From contig NZ_CP011807.3 in the NCBI RefSeq assembly GCF_001029105.3, positions 2,232,001-2,296,000 of the forward strand: a DNA stretch of 64,000 nucleotides, read 5' to 3'. Under the pieces are notes generated by a model. It saw only the letters and a program-made list of their open reading frames with translations, did not search any database and was not told where the DNA came from. This stretch comes from Pandoraea faecigallinarum. GTDB lineage: Bacteria; Pseudomonadota; Gammaproteobacteria; Burkholderiales; Burkholderiaceae. This document shows positions 30,841 through 41,193 of this stretch, piece by piece. Positions within the stretch are counted from its first letter, which is position 1, and each line of letters opens with the position of its first letter. Made by a program: the position numbers and the translations under genes.

Positions 30841-30860
30841 CACTATGGGCTCTATGGACA

Positions 30861-31580
30861 TTACGCCGCCCGGCCGCCCAGATACAACTGCCGCACCTGT
30901 TCGTCTTCGAGCAGCGCATTGGCTGCCCCGGTCAGTGCGACCGTCCCCATCGAGAGCACGTAGGCGCGATCCGAGATCCGAAGCGCTTCCATCGCGTTCT
31001 GCTCGACCATCAGAATCGTCACCTGTTCCTGATCGCGCACGCGCACGATCGCGTCGAACACTTCGTGCAAGACCTTGGGCGAGAGCCCAGCCGAGGGCTC
31101 GTCGAGCAACAGCAGACGCGGGCGCGGCATTAGCGCCCGTGCGAGCGCCAGAATCTGCCGTTCGCCGCCCGACATCGACGCCGCAGGTGCGTTGCGCTTT
31201 CGTCCCAGCACGGGATACAGCTCGCACAGTTCGTCGATGCGCTTCGCGCAGGCGCTGTCGCTCAGATAGTGCCCGCCGACCTGAAGATTCTCGCGGATCG
31301 TCAGTGAGCCGAAGACGTTGTCCGTCTGCGGCACGAACCCGACGCCGCATTCACGGATTTTCCGGTGCACCGGCACTTGCGACACGTCGGCCGTTTCGAG
31401 CACGATACGGCCCTCGCGCGGGAGCAGGAATCCGGCAATGGTCTTGAGCAGCGTCGATTTGCCGCAACCGTTTGGGCCGAGGAGCGTGACGATCTCGCGC
31501 GATGCGGCGTGCAGCGTCATTCCCTTCAGGATGTCGACTTCGACGGAGTAGCCCGCCACGACGTTCTCGATCTGAATCAT
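30861..31580 (-). CDS. livF: Branched-chain amino acid-type ABC transporter, ATP-binding protein LivF
   Basis: Cytoplasmic ATPase of a HAAT-family importer. The product is 239 residues. Walker A GPNGCGKST at 35-43, Q-loop VPQTDNVF, ABC signature MSGGERQ, Walker B LLLLDEPSAGL and switch His region VEQN are all intact. The start overlaps the livG stop by 4 nt (TCAT in plus orientation). It is last in the livKHMGF order on this strand. The substrate may not be an amino acid: related systems import urea, amides or other small polar compounds. Confidence 0.92.
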   Translation of the reverse strand: MIQIENVVAGYSVEVDILKGMTLHAASREIVTLLGPNGCGKSTLLKTIAGFLLPREGRIVLETADVSQVPVHRKIRECGVGFVPQTDNVFGSLTIRENLQVGGHYLSDSACAKRIDELCELYPVLGRKRNAPAASMSGGERQILALARALMPRPRLLLLDEPSAGLSPKVLHEVFDAIVRVRDQEQVTILMVEQNAMEALRISDRAYVLSMGTVALTGAANALLEDEQVRQLYLGGRAA

Positions 31581-32392
31581 GCGGACTCCATTTCTCTGGC
31601 ACGGGCGGCCGGCGCGGCGGAATGTGCGCCACCGCCGAGATACGCCTGCAAAACACGTTCGTTGGACGAGAGTTCGTCCGGATGGCAACTCGCCACGATG
31701 TGACCGCGATCGAGCACGATGCACCGGGTGCACAGTTCGCGGATGAAGTGCATGTCGTGCTCCACGACGACAAGCGTCATGCCTTGTGCGTTCAGGCGCT
31801 TGATTGCTGCGACGATGTCACGCCGCAGATTCGGGTGCACCCCCGCCGTGGGCTCGTCGAGCATGACCATGCGAGGCGAACCCATCAGGGCGCACACGAT
31901 GCCGAGCAACTTCTTCTGCCCGCCCGAAAGCGCGCTGGACGGCAGGTCGCGCACCCGCGTGAGCAGCAATTCGTCGAGCAGCGCGCTTGCCTTGGCGTGC
32001 GCGGCGGTTTCCGCATCGCGGGCGCCGCGCGTTCGCAGTAACGTGGAGAACACCCCGTGATGCGAGGTAGCCGCCGCCATCGCGACCTCCATGACGGACA
32101 TGCGCGCGGGCATCGAGGGCAACTGAAACGTACGTGCAACACCTTGCGCCACAATCCGGTCGGCGCGCAGCGTGTCGATGCGATGCGCATCGAGCGAGAT
32201 GCTGCCCGCGTCCAGACTCTCGAAGCCGGTGATCGTGTTGAGCAGCGTGCTCTTGCCCGAGCCGTTCGGGCCGAGCAAACCGACGATCTCGCCGGGCATG
32301 ACGTCGAAAGTGACATCTTGCAGCACCTTGTTGCCGCCGAACGCCTTGGCGACGGAACGGACTTCGAGCAAAGGTTTGACGGAATGCGTCAT
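31577..32392 (-). CDS. livG: Branched-chain amino acid-type ABC transporter, ATP-binding protein LivG
   Basis: Second ATPase of the importer, 271 residues. Walker A GPNGSGKST at 41-49, the LivG-type insertion carrying ARTFQLPSMPARMSV, signature LSGGQKK, Walker B MVMLDEPTAGVHP and HIS-switch VVEHDM are present. The C-terminal Ala-rich tail (SAAPAARAREMESA) is longer than usual. It overlaps livM and livF by 4 nt on each side, so translation of the three is coupled. Confidence 0.92.
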   Translation of the reverse strand: MTHSVKPLLEVRSVAKAFGGNKVLQDVTFDVMPGEIVGLLGPNGSGKSTLLNTITGFESLDAGSISLDAHRIDTLRADRIVAQGVARTFQLPSMPARMSVMEVAMAAATSHHGVFSTLLRTRGARDAETAAHAKASALLDELLLTRVRDLPSSALSGGQKKLLGIVCALMGSPRMVMLDEPTAGVHPNLRRDIVAAIKRLNAQGMTLVVVEHDMHFIRELCTRCIVLDRGHIVASCHPDELSSNERVLQAYLGGGAHSAAPAARAREMESA

Positions 32393-33276
32393 GCCATTTT
32401 CCTCAGTTTTTCGGGCACGAGGCCTTCGCTGCGCCACAGCAGACAGGCGAGCAGGATCAGGCCGATGACACCCAGACGCAGCGCACCGGCGCTGTCCGAG
32501 CTGAAATGCAGATAGTCCTTGGCGAATGGAACCAGCGTGTATGCCGCCTGCACGACCGCCGTGCCCACGAGTACGCCCCAAACGTTGCCGATGCCGCCGA
32601 TCATCAGGATCGTCCAGAGGGCGAACGTTTCCGCCGAGAGCAGGTAATCGGGACCAGTGAAGCTCATGTAATGCGCATACAGGGAACCGGCGACCGCCGT
32701 CACGGCGGCGCTGGTCATCACGGCACGGGATTTGAGCGTACGCAGGTTGTAGCCGAAGCATGCGGCGAGCTTCGGTTCCTCGCGCATGACACGCAGGGCG
32801 CGTCCGAAACGGCCGTCGGCGAGCCGCTTCGTCAGCCACGCAAAGGCGATCAGCACGGCGAGCACGAGGGCGAGGAATGCCAGCGAGTCGTATGGGCGCG
32901 GCAGCGAGTCGAAGAGCATCGGAATCGGGCTGATGCCATTTGCACCGCCCGTGAGCCAGCCTTCGTTCGTGGCGACGGTTCGCAGGATCTCCGCGACGGC
33001 GAGTGTGGCGATGCCCCAATAGTCGGCACCCAACTGACGCCCGAGGTGTGCGATGCCGGACCCGAGCGCGACCGCGAGGACGACACCGATGGCCATGCCG
33101 GCGAGCGGCGAGCCGCCCGCCTGAATCGTGATGCCTGTGGCGTAGGCGCCAAGCCCAGCGAAAGCGATGTGACCGAAGTTGAGCAACCCGGCGTAACCGG
33201 CTTGCAGGTTCAGGCCGAGGGCCATGATCCCGTAGATGCCTGCCACGGTGAGAGTGGCGACGATGAACTCAAACAC
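32389..33276 (-). CDS. livM: Branched-chain amino acid-type ABC transporter, permease LivM
   Basis: Inner-membrane permease of 295 residues with about eight or nine hydrophobic segments. GLNLQAGYAGLLNFGHIAFAGLGAY is the family signature near the N-terminus, and RALRVMREEPKLAACFG is the cytoplasmic coupling (EAA-like) loop that meets the ATPases. The start is GTG at 33276, with AGGTG upstream; the frame is open further upstream but only over livH. It overlaps livH by 8 nt. Confidence 0.9.
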   Translation of the reverse strand: MFEFIVATLTVAGIYGIMALGLNLQAGYAGLLNFGHIAFAGLGAYATGITIQAGGSPLAGMAIGVVLAVALGSGIAHLGRQLGADYWGIATLAVAEILRTVATNEGWLTGGANGISPIPMLFDSLPRPYDSLAFLALVLAVLIAFAWLTKRLADGRFGRALRVMREEPKLAACFGYNLRTLKSRAVMTSAAVTAVAGSLYAHYMSFTGPDYLLSAETFALWTILMIGGIGNVWGVLVGTAVVQAAYTLVPFAKDYLHFSSDSAGALRLGVIGLILLACLLWRSEGLVPEKLRKMA

Positions 33277-34162
33277 GGCGCACCTCGCGATCGAACAGTC
33301 CGTAGGGTTTGAAAAGCAGGGCCAGGAGCAGGATGAGGAACGCACCGGCATTGATGTAACCGACAGGCAGGAAGGCAACGGCCTTGCCCAGCACCGGTCC
33401 GAAATTCAGGTTCGTGACGAGGGTCTCCGTCAGCGCGATCAACACCGCGCCCGCAACGGCGCCGAGCGGATTGCCCAGACCGCCGAGAATGGCGGCGGCG
33501 AACACCGGCAACAGCATGTCGTTGCCGAGTTGCACGTGTGCGCCCGCCGACAGCGCAAGCAGTCCGCCGCCAAGGCCCGCCACGGCGCCGGAGGCGAACG
33601 TCACACCGCGCGTGATCCACTCTGCGTTGAGCCCCGACGCCGCAGCGAGCGCCGGATTGGTGGCCAGCGCGCGCATGGCGCGACCGGCACGGGTGTAGAA
33701 CAGGATCAGCGCAAACACCACGAGCAGGGCGAAGGTAGTGGACACCGAGTAGAGCTGGACCTCCGTCACGCGCGCGTCGCCGAAGACCAACGGCTGCGTA
33801 AGCGGCAGATTGAACATCTTCGGGAACGAACCGGCAACGCCCTGACATACGGCGATGACGAGCATCGACACGGCGAGCGAGCCGATCATCGCGATGGCGG
33901 GGCCGCCGCGCAACAATTTGCGAAAGACGAGACGGTGCATGGCGAGCGTCAGCGCACCCGTGGCGAGCGCGGCGACGGCGAGCGCCATCACCAGTGGCAT
34001 GCCAAAAGCGAACATGGCATAGGTTACGTAGGCACCGGCCATGGCGTACTGCACATGGGCGATGTTGGGAAACTTGACGAGTCCGTAGACCATGGACAGC
34101 CCTAGGGCGACCAGAGCGAGATCGGACGCGCGTAACAGCGTATCGACGAGAAGTTGGAGCAT
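33269..34162 (-). CDS. livH: Branched-chain amino acid-type ABC transporter, permease LivH
   Basis: Partner permease, 297 residues. It begins MLQLLVDTLLRASDLALVALGLSM (start at 34162) and contains VKFPNIAHVQYAMAGAYVTY, the coupling-loop AMRALATNPALAAASGLN and AILGGLGNPLGAVAGAVLIA, all characteristic of LivH. No good Shine-Dalgarno lies before 34162. The gene follows livK after 202 nt, with a strong hairpin between them. Confidence 0.9.
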   Translation of the reverse strand: MLQLLVDTLLRASDLALVALGLSMVYGLVKFPNIAHVQYAMAGAYVTYAMFAFGMPLVMALAVAALATGALTLAMHRLVFRKLLRGGPAIAMIGSLAVSMLVIAVCQGVAGSFPKMFNLPLTQPLVFGDARVTEVQLYSVSTTFALLVVFALILFYTRAGRAMRALATNPALAAASGLNAEWITRGVTFASGAVAGLGGGLLALSAGAHVQLGNDMLLPVFAAAILGGLGNPLGAVAGAVLIALTETLVTNLNFGPVLGKAVAFLPVGYINAGAFLILLLALLFKPYGLFDREVRRV

Positions 34163-34278
34163 GGAAGGGATCCGCGGTGTGGCAAGGGCGTCGCCGGGGC
34201 ATGCCGGTCGTGAGATCGTGACGTGTGTGCCTGCGCGCAGACGGGACAGGCCTGCGGTGCGTGCGCCGCTACACACGA

Positions 34279-34310
34279 CATAGGCAACGCCATGCAGGGC
34301 GTTGCCTATG
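34279..34310 (-). promoter_or_regulatory. Intercistronic hairpin between livK and livH
   Basis: A 13-bp perfect stem (34279-34291 with 34298-34310) and 6-nt loop lie 55 nt after the livK stop, with no T tract. This placement is common for binding-protein genes, where a stabilising or attenuating structure makes the first gene more abundant than the permease genes. Confidence 0.6.
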
Positions 34311-34364
34311 GGCATTACATCGAGACGAACCGGCCGATGCCAGCGTCGGCGAAGGTGAGGGCGA

Positions 34365-35474
34365 TCAGCGCGGCACCACCTTGCCGTCGTACTTGAGCTT
34401 CGCGTACGGCGGGTCGATGCGCTGGCGATCGGCGTCGAACCTGATCGGGCCGGTGACACCATCGAAGTTTTTGCCCACGTCTTTCAGTGCGGCCTGCACC
34501 GCGGCGGGTTGCGTCGACTTCGCCTTGTTGATGGCTGCGGCCGTGAGCATGACGGCGTCGTAGGCATACCCCGTGTATGAAGTCTTCGGTGCCTGACCGT
34601 ACTTCGCCTGGAACGCATCGATATAGCGCTTGCCGTTCGCGCCGTTCACCGAACCGACTTCCATGCCGAGCTGGCCGTTGGCGATGTTCGCGGGCGTATC
34701 CGAGAGGCTCATCGACAACAGAATCGCGTACCACGGCTTCTGACGCAGGCCTAGCTCGAACGCTTCGCGATCGAGTACCGCCGATTCCTGCCCGTAGGCG
34801 GTGTAAATGTAGGCGTCGGGCTGGCTGCGCGAAGCTTGCTGGAGTTCGCGCCGATACGTCGACTGCCCGGCGGTGTAGAGCAGTTCGGTCGCGACCTTGC
34901 CGCCGAGTTTTTCGAATTCCTCGCGGAAGCCGTGGGCCACGCCCTGACCGTAGGCGTTGTTCGGTGCGATGAGCGCGACGTTGCGATAGCCGAGCGCCCA
35001 GGCGTCGGCAGCCGAGAACTTGTTGCCGAGATTCTCCAGCCCGATCAGGTTGAACGACGTGGCGCCGAGGTCCTTGACCTTCACACTTGTGCTGGCGATG
35101 TTGATATGCGTGACCCCTTCCTTGACGAGGTACTGTGCCATCGGCAGCGTGATGCCCGACGAATACTCGCCGATCACGACCGGCACCTTGTCGACGGTGG
35201 CCAGCTTGCGCGCTGCGTTCAATGCCGTGGTGGCATTGCCGCCCGAGTCTTCGACGATGACGTCGAACTTCTTGCCCATGACGCCGCCCTGGGCGTTCAC
35301 CTTCTCGACCGCGAGCGCAACGGCGCGGCGCACGTCTTCCCCGACCGTGGCGTTCGCGCCGGTAAGCGAGAGCACGGCCCCCATGTGGACGGCGTCGTCG
35401 GCCGCATGGGCATGCGACGCCAAGGCGAGTGCCATTGCGGCGGGAACGATCAACTTACGAAGTTTCAATGACAT
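34365..35474 (-). CDS. livK: Periplasmic solute-binding protein of a Liv-type ABC transporter
   Basis: The 369-residue product has a signal peptide ending SHAHAA-DDAV. It is a type-1 periplasmic-binding protein fold: GAVLSLTGANATVGEDVRRAV, ALNAARKLATVDKVPVVIGE, then IALIAPNN-like ALIAPNNAYGQG and YDAVMLTAAAIN. The ligand is unknown. Start 35474 is preceded by a purine-rich GGGGGAAAA. It is divergent from a GntR gene with three operator-like palindromes between, and is the first gene of the livKHMGF series. Confidence 0.9.
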   Translation of the reverse strand: MSLKLRKLIVPAAMALALASHAHAADDAVHMGAVLSLTGANATVGEDVRRAVALAVEKVNAQGGVMGKKFDVIVEDSGGNATTALNAARKLATVDKVPVVIGEYSSGITLPMAQYLVKEGVTHINIASTSVKVKDLGATSFNLIGLENLGNKFSAADAWALGYRNVALIAPNNAYGQGVAHGFREEFEKLGGKVATELLYTAGQSTYRRELQQASRSQPDAYIYTAYGQESAVLDREAFELGLRQKPWYAILLSMSLSDTPANIANGQLGMEVGSVNGANGKRYIDAFQAKYGQAPKTSYTGYAYDAVMLTAAAINKAKSTQPAAVQAALKDVGKNFDGVTGPIRFDADRQRIDPPYAKLKYDGKVVPR

Positions 35475-35628
35475 GGTTTTCCCCCGGAAAAACTCAGTTG
35501 AGCCTGCAAGAAAATGCGTTTGACCGATGACCGTGCGTCCACATGTCGGCGGCGACGCCCAGGTGAGCGGCCGCGCGACGGCCGTCGCCGTCGAATCCGC
35601 TGTCACCCCTGATGGAACCGGGTCGCAC

Positions 35629-35657
35629 TTGATAAAACTACGCGATTTTGGATCCAA
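35629..35657 (-). promoter_or_regulatory. Candidate livK promoter overlapping the first GGATCC palindrome
   Basis: On the minus strand TTGGAT (complement of 35652-35657) and TATCAA (complement of 35629-35634) are separated by exactly 17 bp. The -35 lies inside the palindrome at 35646-35659, so a protein bound there would block polymerase. Confidence 0.55.
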
Positions 35658-35697
35658 AATAATATATTGGATCCAATGCTATATGATTGGATCCAGA
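35646..35697. promoter_or_regulatory. Three evenly spaced GGATCC palindromes, probable GntR operators
   Basis: TTTTGGATCCAAAA (35646-35659), ATTGGATCCAAT (35666-35677) and ATTGGATCCAGA (35686-35697) have centres 19 and 20 bp apart, about two DNA turns. They lie between divergent livK and gntR, 40 nt upstream of the gntR start. The sequence around them is unusually AT-rich. Confidence 0.65.
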
Positions 35698-35736
35698 ATC
35701 GCAATGTGGGTAAAAAATATGCTCTAATCGCGCCAT

Positions 35737-36408
35737 ATGCGAACCTCCGGACCCCAAGCACTTCATCAGGCCATCCGCGACACGCTTCGAGACGAGATCT
35801 TGAGCGGCGTGCTCCCGGGTGGATATCAATTGCGTCAAGAAGCGCTCGCAGAGCGATTCAATTCGAGCCGGGTGCCGGTGCGCGAGGCGTTGCGGCAACT
35901 GGAAGCGGAGGGGTTGGTCACGCACCATCTGAATCGTGGTGCGACGGTGGCGAGCATGAATCTCGAACAGCTTTGCGAGATGCTCGACATTCGCGTGGCG
36001 CTCGAATGCCATGCCGCAAAGCTCGCGGTGCCGAACATGGCCGAGCGCGACTTTCAGGTGATGGAACAGATCCTGGCGCAATACTCGGCCTCGGAGGTCG
36101 TGTCCGAGTGGGCCGAATACAACCGCCGTTTCCATCTGGCGTTGTCGGCCCCGGCGAACAATCGCCGGCTGCGGATGTTGATCGAAGAGTATTGCCTCAA
36201 TACCGATAGGTATTCGCACCTTGCGATGTCGCAGGCGACCGGCAAGGAAAAGCCGCAGCACGATCACTACGAGATCCTGGCCGCATGCCGGCGGCGTGAC
36301 GTTTCGGCTGTGGTGTCGATGCTCGAAGCGCATATCCTTACGACGCGCAACGAAATCAAGGCGATGGCCCGCGACGATATCAGCTTCCTGTCGCGCGCCG
36401 CGTTCTAG
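35737..36408 (+). CDS. GntR-family transcriptional regulator, FadR/FCD subfamily
   Basis: The 223-residue product has an N-terminal winged helix-turn-helix (LHQAIRDTLRDEILSGVLPG, then LAERFNSSRVPVREALRQLEAEGLV) and a C-terminal all-helical FCD ligand domain with metal-binding His residues (NRRFHLALS, DHYEILAACRRRD). Such regulators sense small organic acids or amino acids. It is divergent from livK, and the three palindromes between them are its likely operators, suggesting control of the transporter and of itself. Confidence 0.92.
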   Translation: MRTSGPQALHQAIRDTLRDEILSGVLPGGYQLRQEALAERFNSSRVPVREALRQLEAEGLVTHHLNRGATVASMNLEQLCEMLDIRVALECHAAKLAVPNMAERDFQVMEQILAQYSASEVVSEWAEYNRRFHLALSAPANNRRLRMLIEEYCLNTDRYSHLAMSQATGKEKPQHDHYEILAACRRRDVSAVVSMLEAHILTTRNEIKAMARDDISFLSRAAF

Positions 36409-36514
36409 GCGTTTGCCGGGACATCACGGGCCGGAGGCGACGCGCCGGCGCGGCGTGGCTTCACAAGTCGGGGGTGTCCCCGGACTTGCACTGACCGCGC
36501 CTATGCGAGAATAG

Positions 36515-38091
<1,577 letters not shown>

Positions 38092-38416
38092 CGTGCGCGC
38101 GGGCACGACGCACGCGCCTGCCGGGTCGAACCGGCGATGCGGGATGCTTTCTCGCTATCTGCGAAAAAGTCGCCAATTGGCGTGTGTTCGGGGCACTTGA
38201 TGGTCGTTTCAAAGAGATTCGTGGCCGAAACGACTGCTTCGACGATGAGGCTGGCGCACGCCGGCGCCCGTTTTTTTTGCAAATCGGGCGATCGGCGGGG
38301 CAGGCGACTATACGTTTAAGCACAGCCTGAATATCTGAATATGGCTATGTTTCGTCCCACCTTAATTGGCTAAACTTCTTCGATCGTTTCGCCAACAGGA
38401 AGGACGCCAAGACATC
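38092..38416. other. Intergenic region between ldcA and puuE
   Basis: This 325-nt stretch has no convincing gene. Its right half is AT-rich (TTTAAGCACAG, then TGAATATCTGAATATGG at about 38325-38343) and probably holds the promoter for the ureide genes, but no clear -35/-10 pair could be fixed. AGGAAGGA at 38398-38405 lies 11 nt before the puuE start. Confidence 0.5.
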
Positions 38417-39361
38417 ATGGCCAGCCACAGCAGCAGCTCCAAGGATTATCCTCGCGACCTTATCGGTTATGGCCGTCACGTGCCGTTTGCCGATTGGCCG
38501 GGGCGTGCGCGAATTGCCGTGCAGTTCGTCCTGAACTACGAGGAAGGGGGCGAAAACTGTGTTTTGCATGGTGATCGTGCCTCGGAGCAATTCCTGTCCG
38601 AGATCATTGGCGCGGCTGCGTACGAGGCGCGCCACATGAGCATGGAGTCGATTTACGAGTACGGTTCGCGCGCCGGCGTGTGGCGCATTCTGCGCGAGTT
38701 CGAGCGCCGGAATTTGCCGCTGACCGTGTTCGGTGTGGCGATGGCCATGCAGCGTCATCCGGAGGTGACGGCGGCCTTTCAGGAACTCGGGCACGAAATC
38801 GCATGCCACGGCTGGCGCTGGATTCATTACCAGAACGTGGATGAGGCGACCGAGCGCGAGCACATGCGCATCGCCATCGACATTTTCAAGGAAATGACGG
38901 GCAGCGCGCCGCTGGGTTGGTACACCGGTCGCGACAGCCCCAACACGCGCCGGCTCGTGGTCGAACAGGGCGGTTTCGTGTATGACTCCGACAACTACGG
39001 CGACGATCTGCCTTTCTGGACACAGGTGCAGACCGGCAATGGCGATGTCAAGCCGCATCTGGTCGTACCGTACACGCTCGATTCCAACGACATGCGCTTT
39101 GCCGCGCCCCAGGGTTTCAATACGGCCGATCACTTCTTCCATTATTTGCGCGACGCGTTCGATGTGCTCTATGCCGAGGGCGATGAGGCGCCGAAGATGT
39201 TGTCGATCGGCATGCATTGCCGTTTGCTGGGGCGTCCGGGCCGCTTTGCCGCGTTGCAGCGGTTCCTCGATCACATCGAAAAACACGATCGCGTGTGGGT
39301 GTGCCGCCGCATCGACGTGGCGCGTCACTGGCAGGAGCGCCATCCGTTCGTGGCGGCCTGA
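38417..39361 (+). CDS. puuE: Allantoinase PuuE (polysaccharide-deacetylase fold, metal-independent type)
   Basis: Hydrolyses allantoin to allantoate. The product is 314 residues from ATG 38417 (MASHSSSSKDYPRDLIGYG); an upstream start at 38366 would add 17 residues. RDLIGYGRHVP, the ARIAVQFVLNYEEGGENC segment, HEIACHGWRWI and GWYTGRDSPNTRRL are hallmarks of the PuuE family, which belongs to the NodB-homology group rather than the amidohydrolase allantoinases. It is first of four ureide genes in order: puuE, uraD, alc, allA. Confidence 0.95.
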   Translation: MASHSSSSKDYPRDLIGYGRHVPFADWPGRARIAVQFVLNYEEGGENCVLHGDRASEQFLSEIIGAAAYEARHMSMESIYEYGSRAGVWRILREFERRNLPLTVFGVAMAMQRHPEVTAAFQELGHEIACHGWRWIHYQNVDEATEREHMRIAIDIFKEMTGSAPLGWYTGRDSPNTRRLVVEQGGFVYDSDNYGDDLPFWTQVQTGNGDVKPHLVVPYTLDSNDMRFAAPQGFNTADHFFHYLRDAFDVLYAEGDEAPKMLSIGMHCRLLGRPGRFAALQRFLDHIEKHDRVWVCRRIDVARHWQERHPFVAA

Positions 39362-39507
39362 GCGTCAATCCGGTCGAGCCGTTGTTTCGCGGGGCTGCCA
39401 TGTCCGCAGGGTGTGGCGGCAGACATCGAAATTTGAATCCGACAGGCGTCATCGGGCTGTGCGAGAGCATGGCGGGGCGCCACCTTTGTTCTCCAGGAGA
39501 GCAGTGA

Positions 39508-40041
39508 ATGAATGCCCCGTTGCCTATGACCCAACGAACCGTAGCCGAATTGTCGGCGCTGCCGCGCGCCGAGTTCATTGCCGCGCTCGACGGCATTTTC
39601 GAGCATTCCCCGTGGGTGGCCGAAGCGGCGTGGGACGACCGTCCGTTCGCGAGCGTCGATGCCTTGCATGACGCCATGTGCCAGGCCGTCATCGATGCCG
39701 GCGAAACGCCGCAGCTCGCGCTCATTCGCGCCCACCCGGAGTTGGCGGGCAAAGCCGCGGTGCGCGGCGAGCTGACGGCGGAGTCGACTCGCGAGCAGGC
39801 GGGTGCCGGGCTCGATCAGTGCAGCGCCCAGGAGTTTGCGCGGCTGACCGAATTGAACGACGCATACAAGGCCAAATTCGGCTTTCCCTACATTCTTGCG
39901 GTGCGGGGACATACGCGCACGAGCATCATCGAGAACTTCGCCGGGCGGCTTGAGAACAGTCGTGCGGACGAAATCGAAGAGTGCCTGCGCCAGATTTTCC
40001 GCATTGCCGGTTTCCGTTTGCAGGATCTGGTGCGCGACTGA
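39508..40041 (+). CDS. uraD: 2-oxo-4-hydroxy-4-carboxy-5-ureidoimidazoline decarboxylase
   Basis: Decarboxylates OHCU to S-allantoin, the third step from urate. The product is 177 residues. The catalytic His is in AHPELAGKA, followed by STREQAGAGL and FPYILAVRGHTRTSI, the standard signatures. It precedes alc by 57 nt. GGAGAG at 39496-39501 is the ribosome binding site. Its partner uraH lies 6.6 kb away on the other strand. Confidence 0.96.
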   Translation: MNAPLPMTQRTVAELSALPRAEFIAALDGIFEHSPWVAEAAWDDRPFASVDALHDAMCQAVIDAGETPQLALIRAHPELAGKAAVRGELTAESTREQAGAGLDQCSAQEFARLTELNDAYKAKFGFPYILAVRGHTRTSIIENFAGRLENSRADEIEECLRQIFRIAGFRLQDLVRD

Positions 40042-40098
40042 TCGCGTTGCGCGCTGGCATCGATTCGTTTCAGACATTACAGAGTTTCAGGAGTTGGC

Positions 40099-41121
40099 AT
40101 GGCCCTCGCCCCCCAAGATCCGAACGCACCGGAATTCGTGCGCCGTTACGTCAATCTGGCGGACCCGCGTCTGGGTGCGCAGGCGCTGGTCGCCAGCGAC
40201 GAGTTCTTCGCGGCCAAGGAGCGCATGCTCAACCCCGAGCCTGCGGTCTTCATCCCCGGCAAATACGACGAGAACGGCAAGTGGATGGACGGTTGGGAGA
40301 CGCGTCGCAAGCGCGTGAACGGATACGACTGGTGCATCGTGAAGCTCGCGCGCCCGGGCGTGTTGTTCGGCGTCGATCTCGACACGAGCCACTTCACCGG
40401 CAACTTCCCGCCCGCGGCGTCGCTCGAAGGCTGCTACAGCCCGGGCGGTGCGCCGACCGATGCGGCCGAATGGTTCGAGTTGCTCGCGTCGACCACATTG
40501 CAGGGCAACTCGCACCACTACCACGCCATTGCCGGGCAGCGCCCTGTCACGCACGTGCGCGTGAATCTGTACCCGGATGGCGGTCTGGCGCGTTTGCGTC
40601 TGTACGGTTTGCCGCAGAGCGACTGGGCGGCACGCTCGCGCGACGAGCTGATCGATCTGATCGCGATGGAAAACGGCGGCTACGTCGTTGCGGCCAACAA
40701 TCAGCATTTCGGCCTGGCGTCGAACTTGTTGATGCCGGGTCGCGGCGTGAACATGGGCGACGGCTGGGAGACGCGCCGTCGTCGCGAGCCGGGCAACGAC
40801 TGGGCGATCATCGCGCTGGCGCAGCCGGGCGAGATCGACAGGATCGAAGTCGACACCGCGCACTTCAAGGGCAACTTCCCGGACCGCTGTTCGATTCAGG
40901 CCGCGTATGTCACGGGCGGCACCGAGCAGTCGCTCATCACGCAGTCGATGTTCTGGCCGGTGTTGCTGCCCGAGCAGAAATTGGCGATGGACAAGGCGTT
41001 TCAGTTCGAAGCGCAGGTGCAGAAGTTGGGGGCGATCACGCACATCCGCTTCAACATCATTCCGGACGGGGGCGTGTCGCGTCTGCGGCTGTGGGGGCGA
41101 CTGAGCGACGCGAAGGCGTGA
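40099..41121 (+). CDS. alc: Allantoicase
   Basis: Hydrolyses allantoate to ureidoglycolate and urea. The product is 340 residues and shows the internal duplication of the family: [10 protein letters not shown]...[11 protein letters not shown] with [10 protein letters not shown] in the first half, and [10 protein letters not shown]...[11 protein letters not shown] with [10 protein letters not shown] in the second. [15 protein letters not shown] and [14 protein letters not shown] end each repeat. It uses the urea-releasing route rather than the ammonia-releasing AllC route. Confidence 0.96.
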   Translation: MALAPQDPNAPEFVRRYVNLADPRLGAQALVASDEFFAAKERMLNPEPAVFIPGKYDENGKWMDGWETRRKRVNGYDWCIVKLARPGVLFGVDLDTSHFTGNFPPAASLEGCYSPGGAPTDAAEWFELLASTTLQGNSHHYHAIAGQRPVTHVRVNLYPDGGLARLRLYGLPQSDWAARSRDELIDLIAMENGGYVVAANNQHFGLASNLLMPGRGVNMGDGWETRRRREPGNDWAIIALAQPGEIDRIEVDTAHFKGNFPDRCSIQAAYVTGGTEQSLITQSMFWPVLLPEQKLAMDKAFQFEAQVQKLGAITHIRFNIIPDGGVSRLRLWGRLSDAKA

Positions 41122-41134
41122 GATCCGCACAAAC

Positions 41135-41163
41135 CTCTGTCGCGCACGAGCTGCGCGACAGAG
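41135..41163 (+). promoter_or_regulatory. Intercistronic hairpin between alc and allA
   Basis: An 11-bp perfect stem (41135-41145 with 41153-41163) and 7-nt loop lie in the 72-nt space between the genes. A run of seven A follows on the plus strand (the AAAAAAAGGAG ahead of allA), not a T tract, so it may stabilise the upstream message rather than end it. Confidence 0.5.
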
Positions 41164-41193
41164 CAACGAATCGAGAAAAAAAGGAGTGGGGAA

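Noticed and set aside
34102..34293. Small open frames in the livK-livH spacer
   Set aside because: They cross the hairpin at 34279-34310 and lack motifs or start signals.
35646..35697. GGATCC repeats as a mere restriction-site coincidence
   Set aside because: Three flanked dyads at 19-20 bp spacing in a divergent promoter region is much more ordered than chance; kept as operators.
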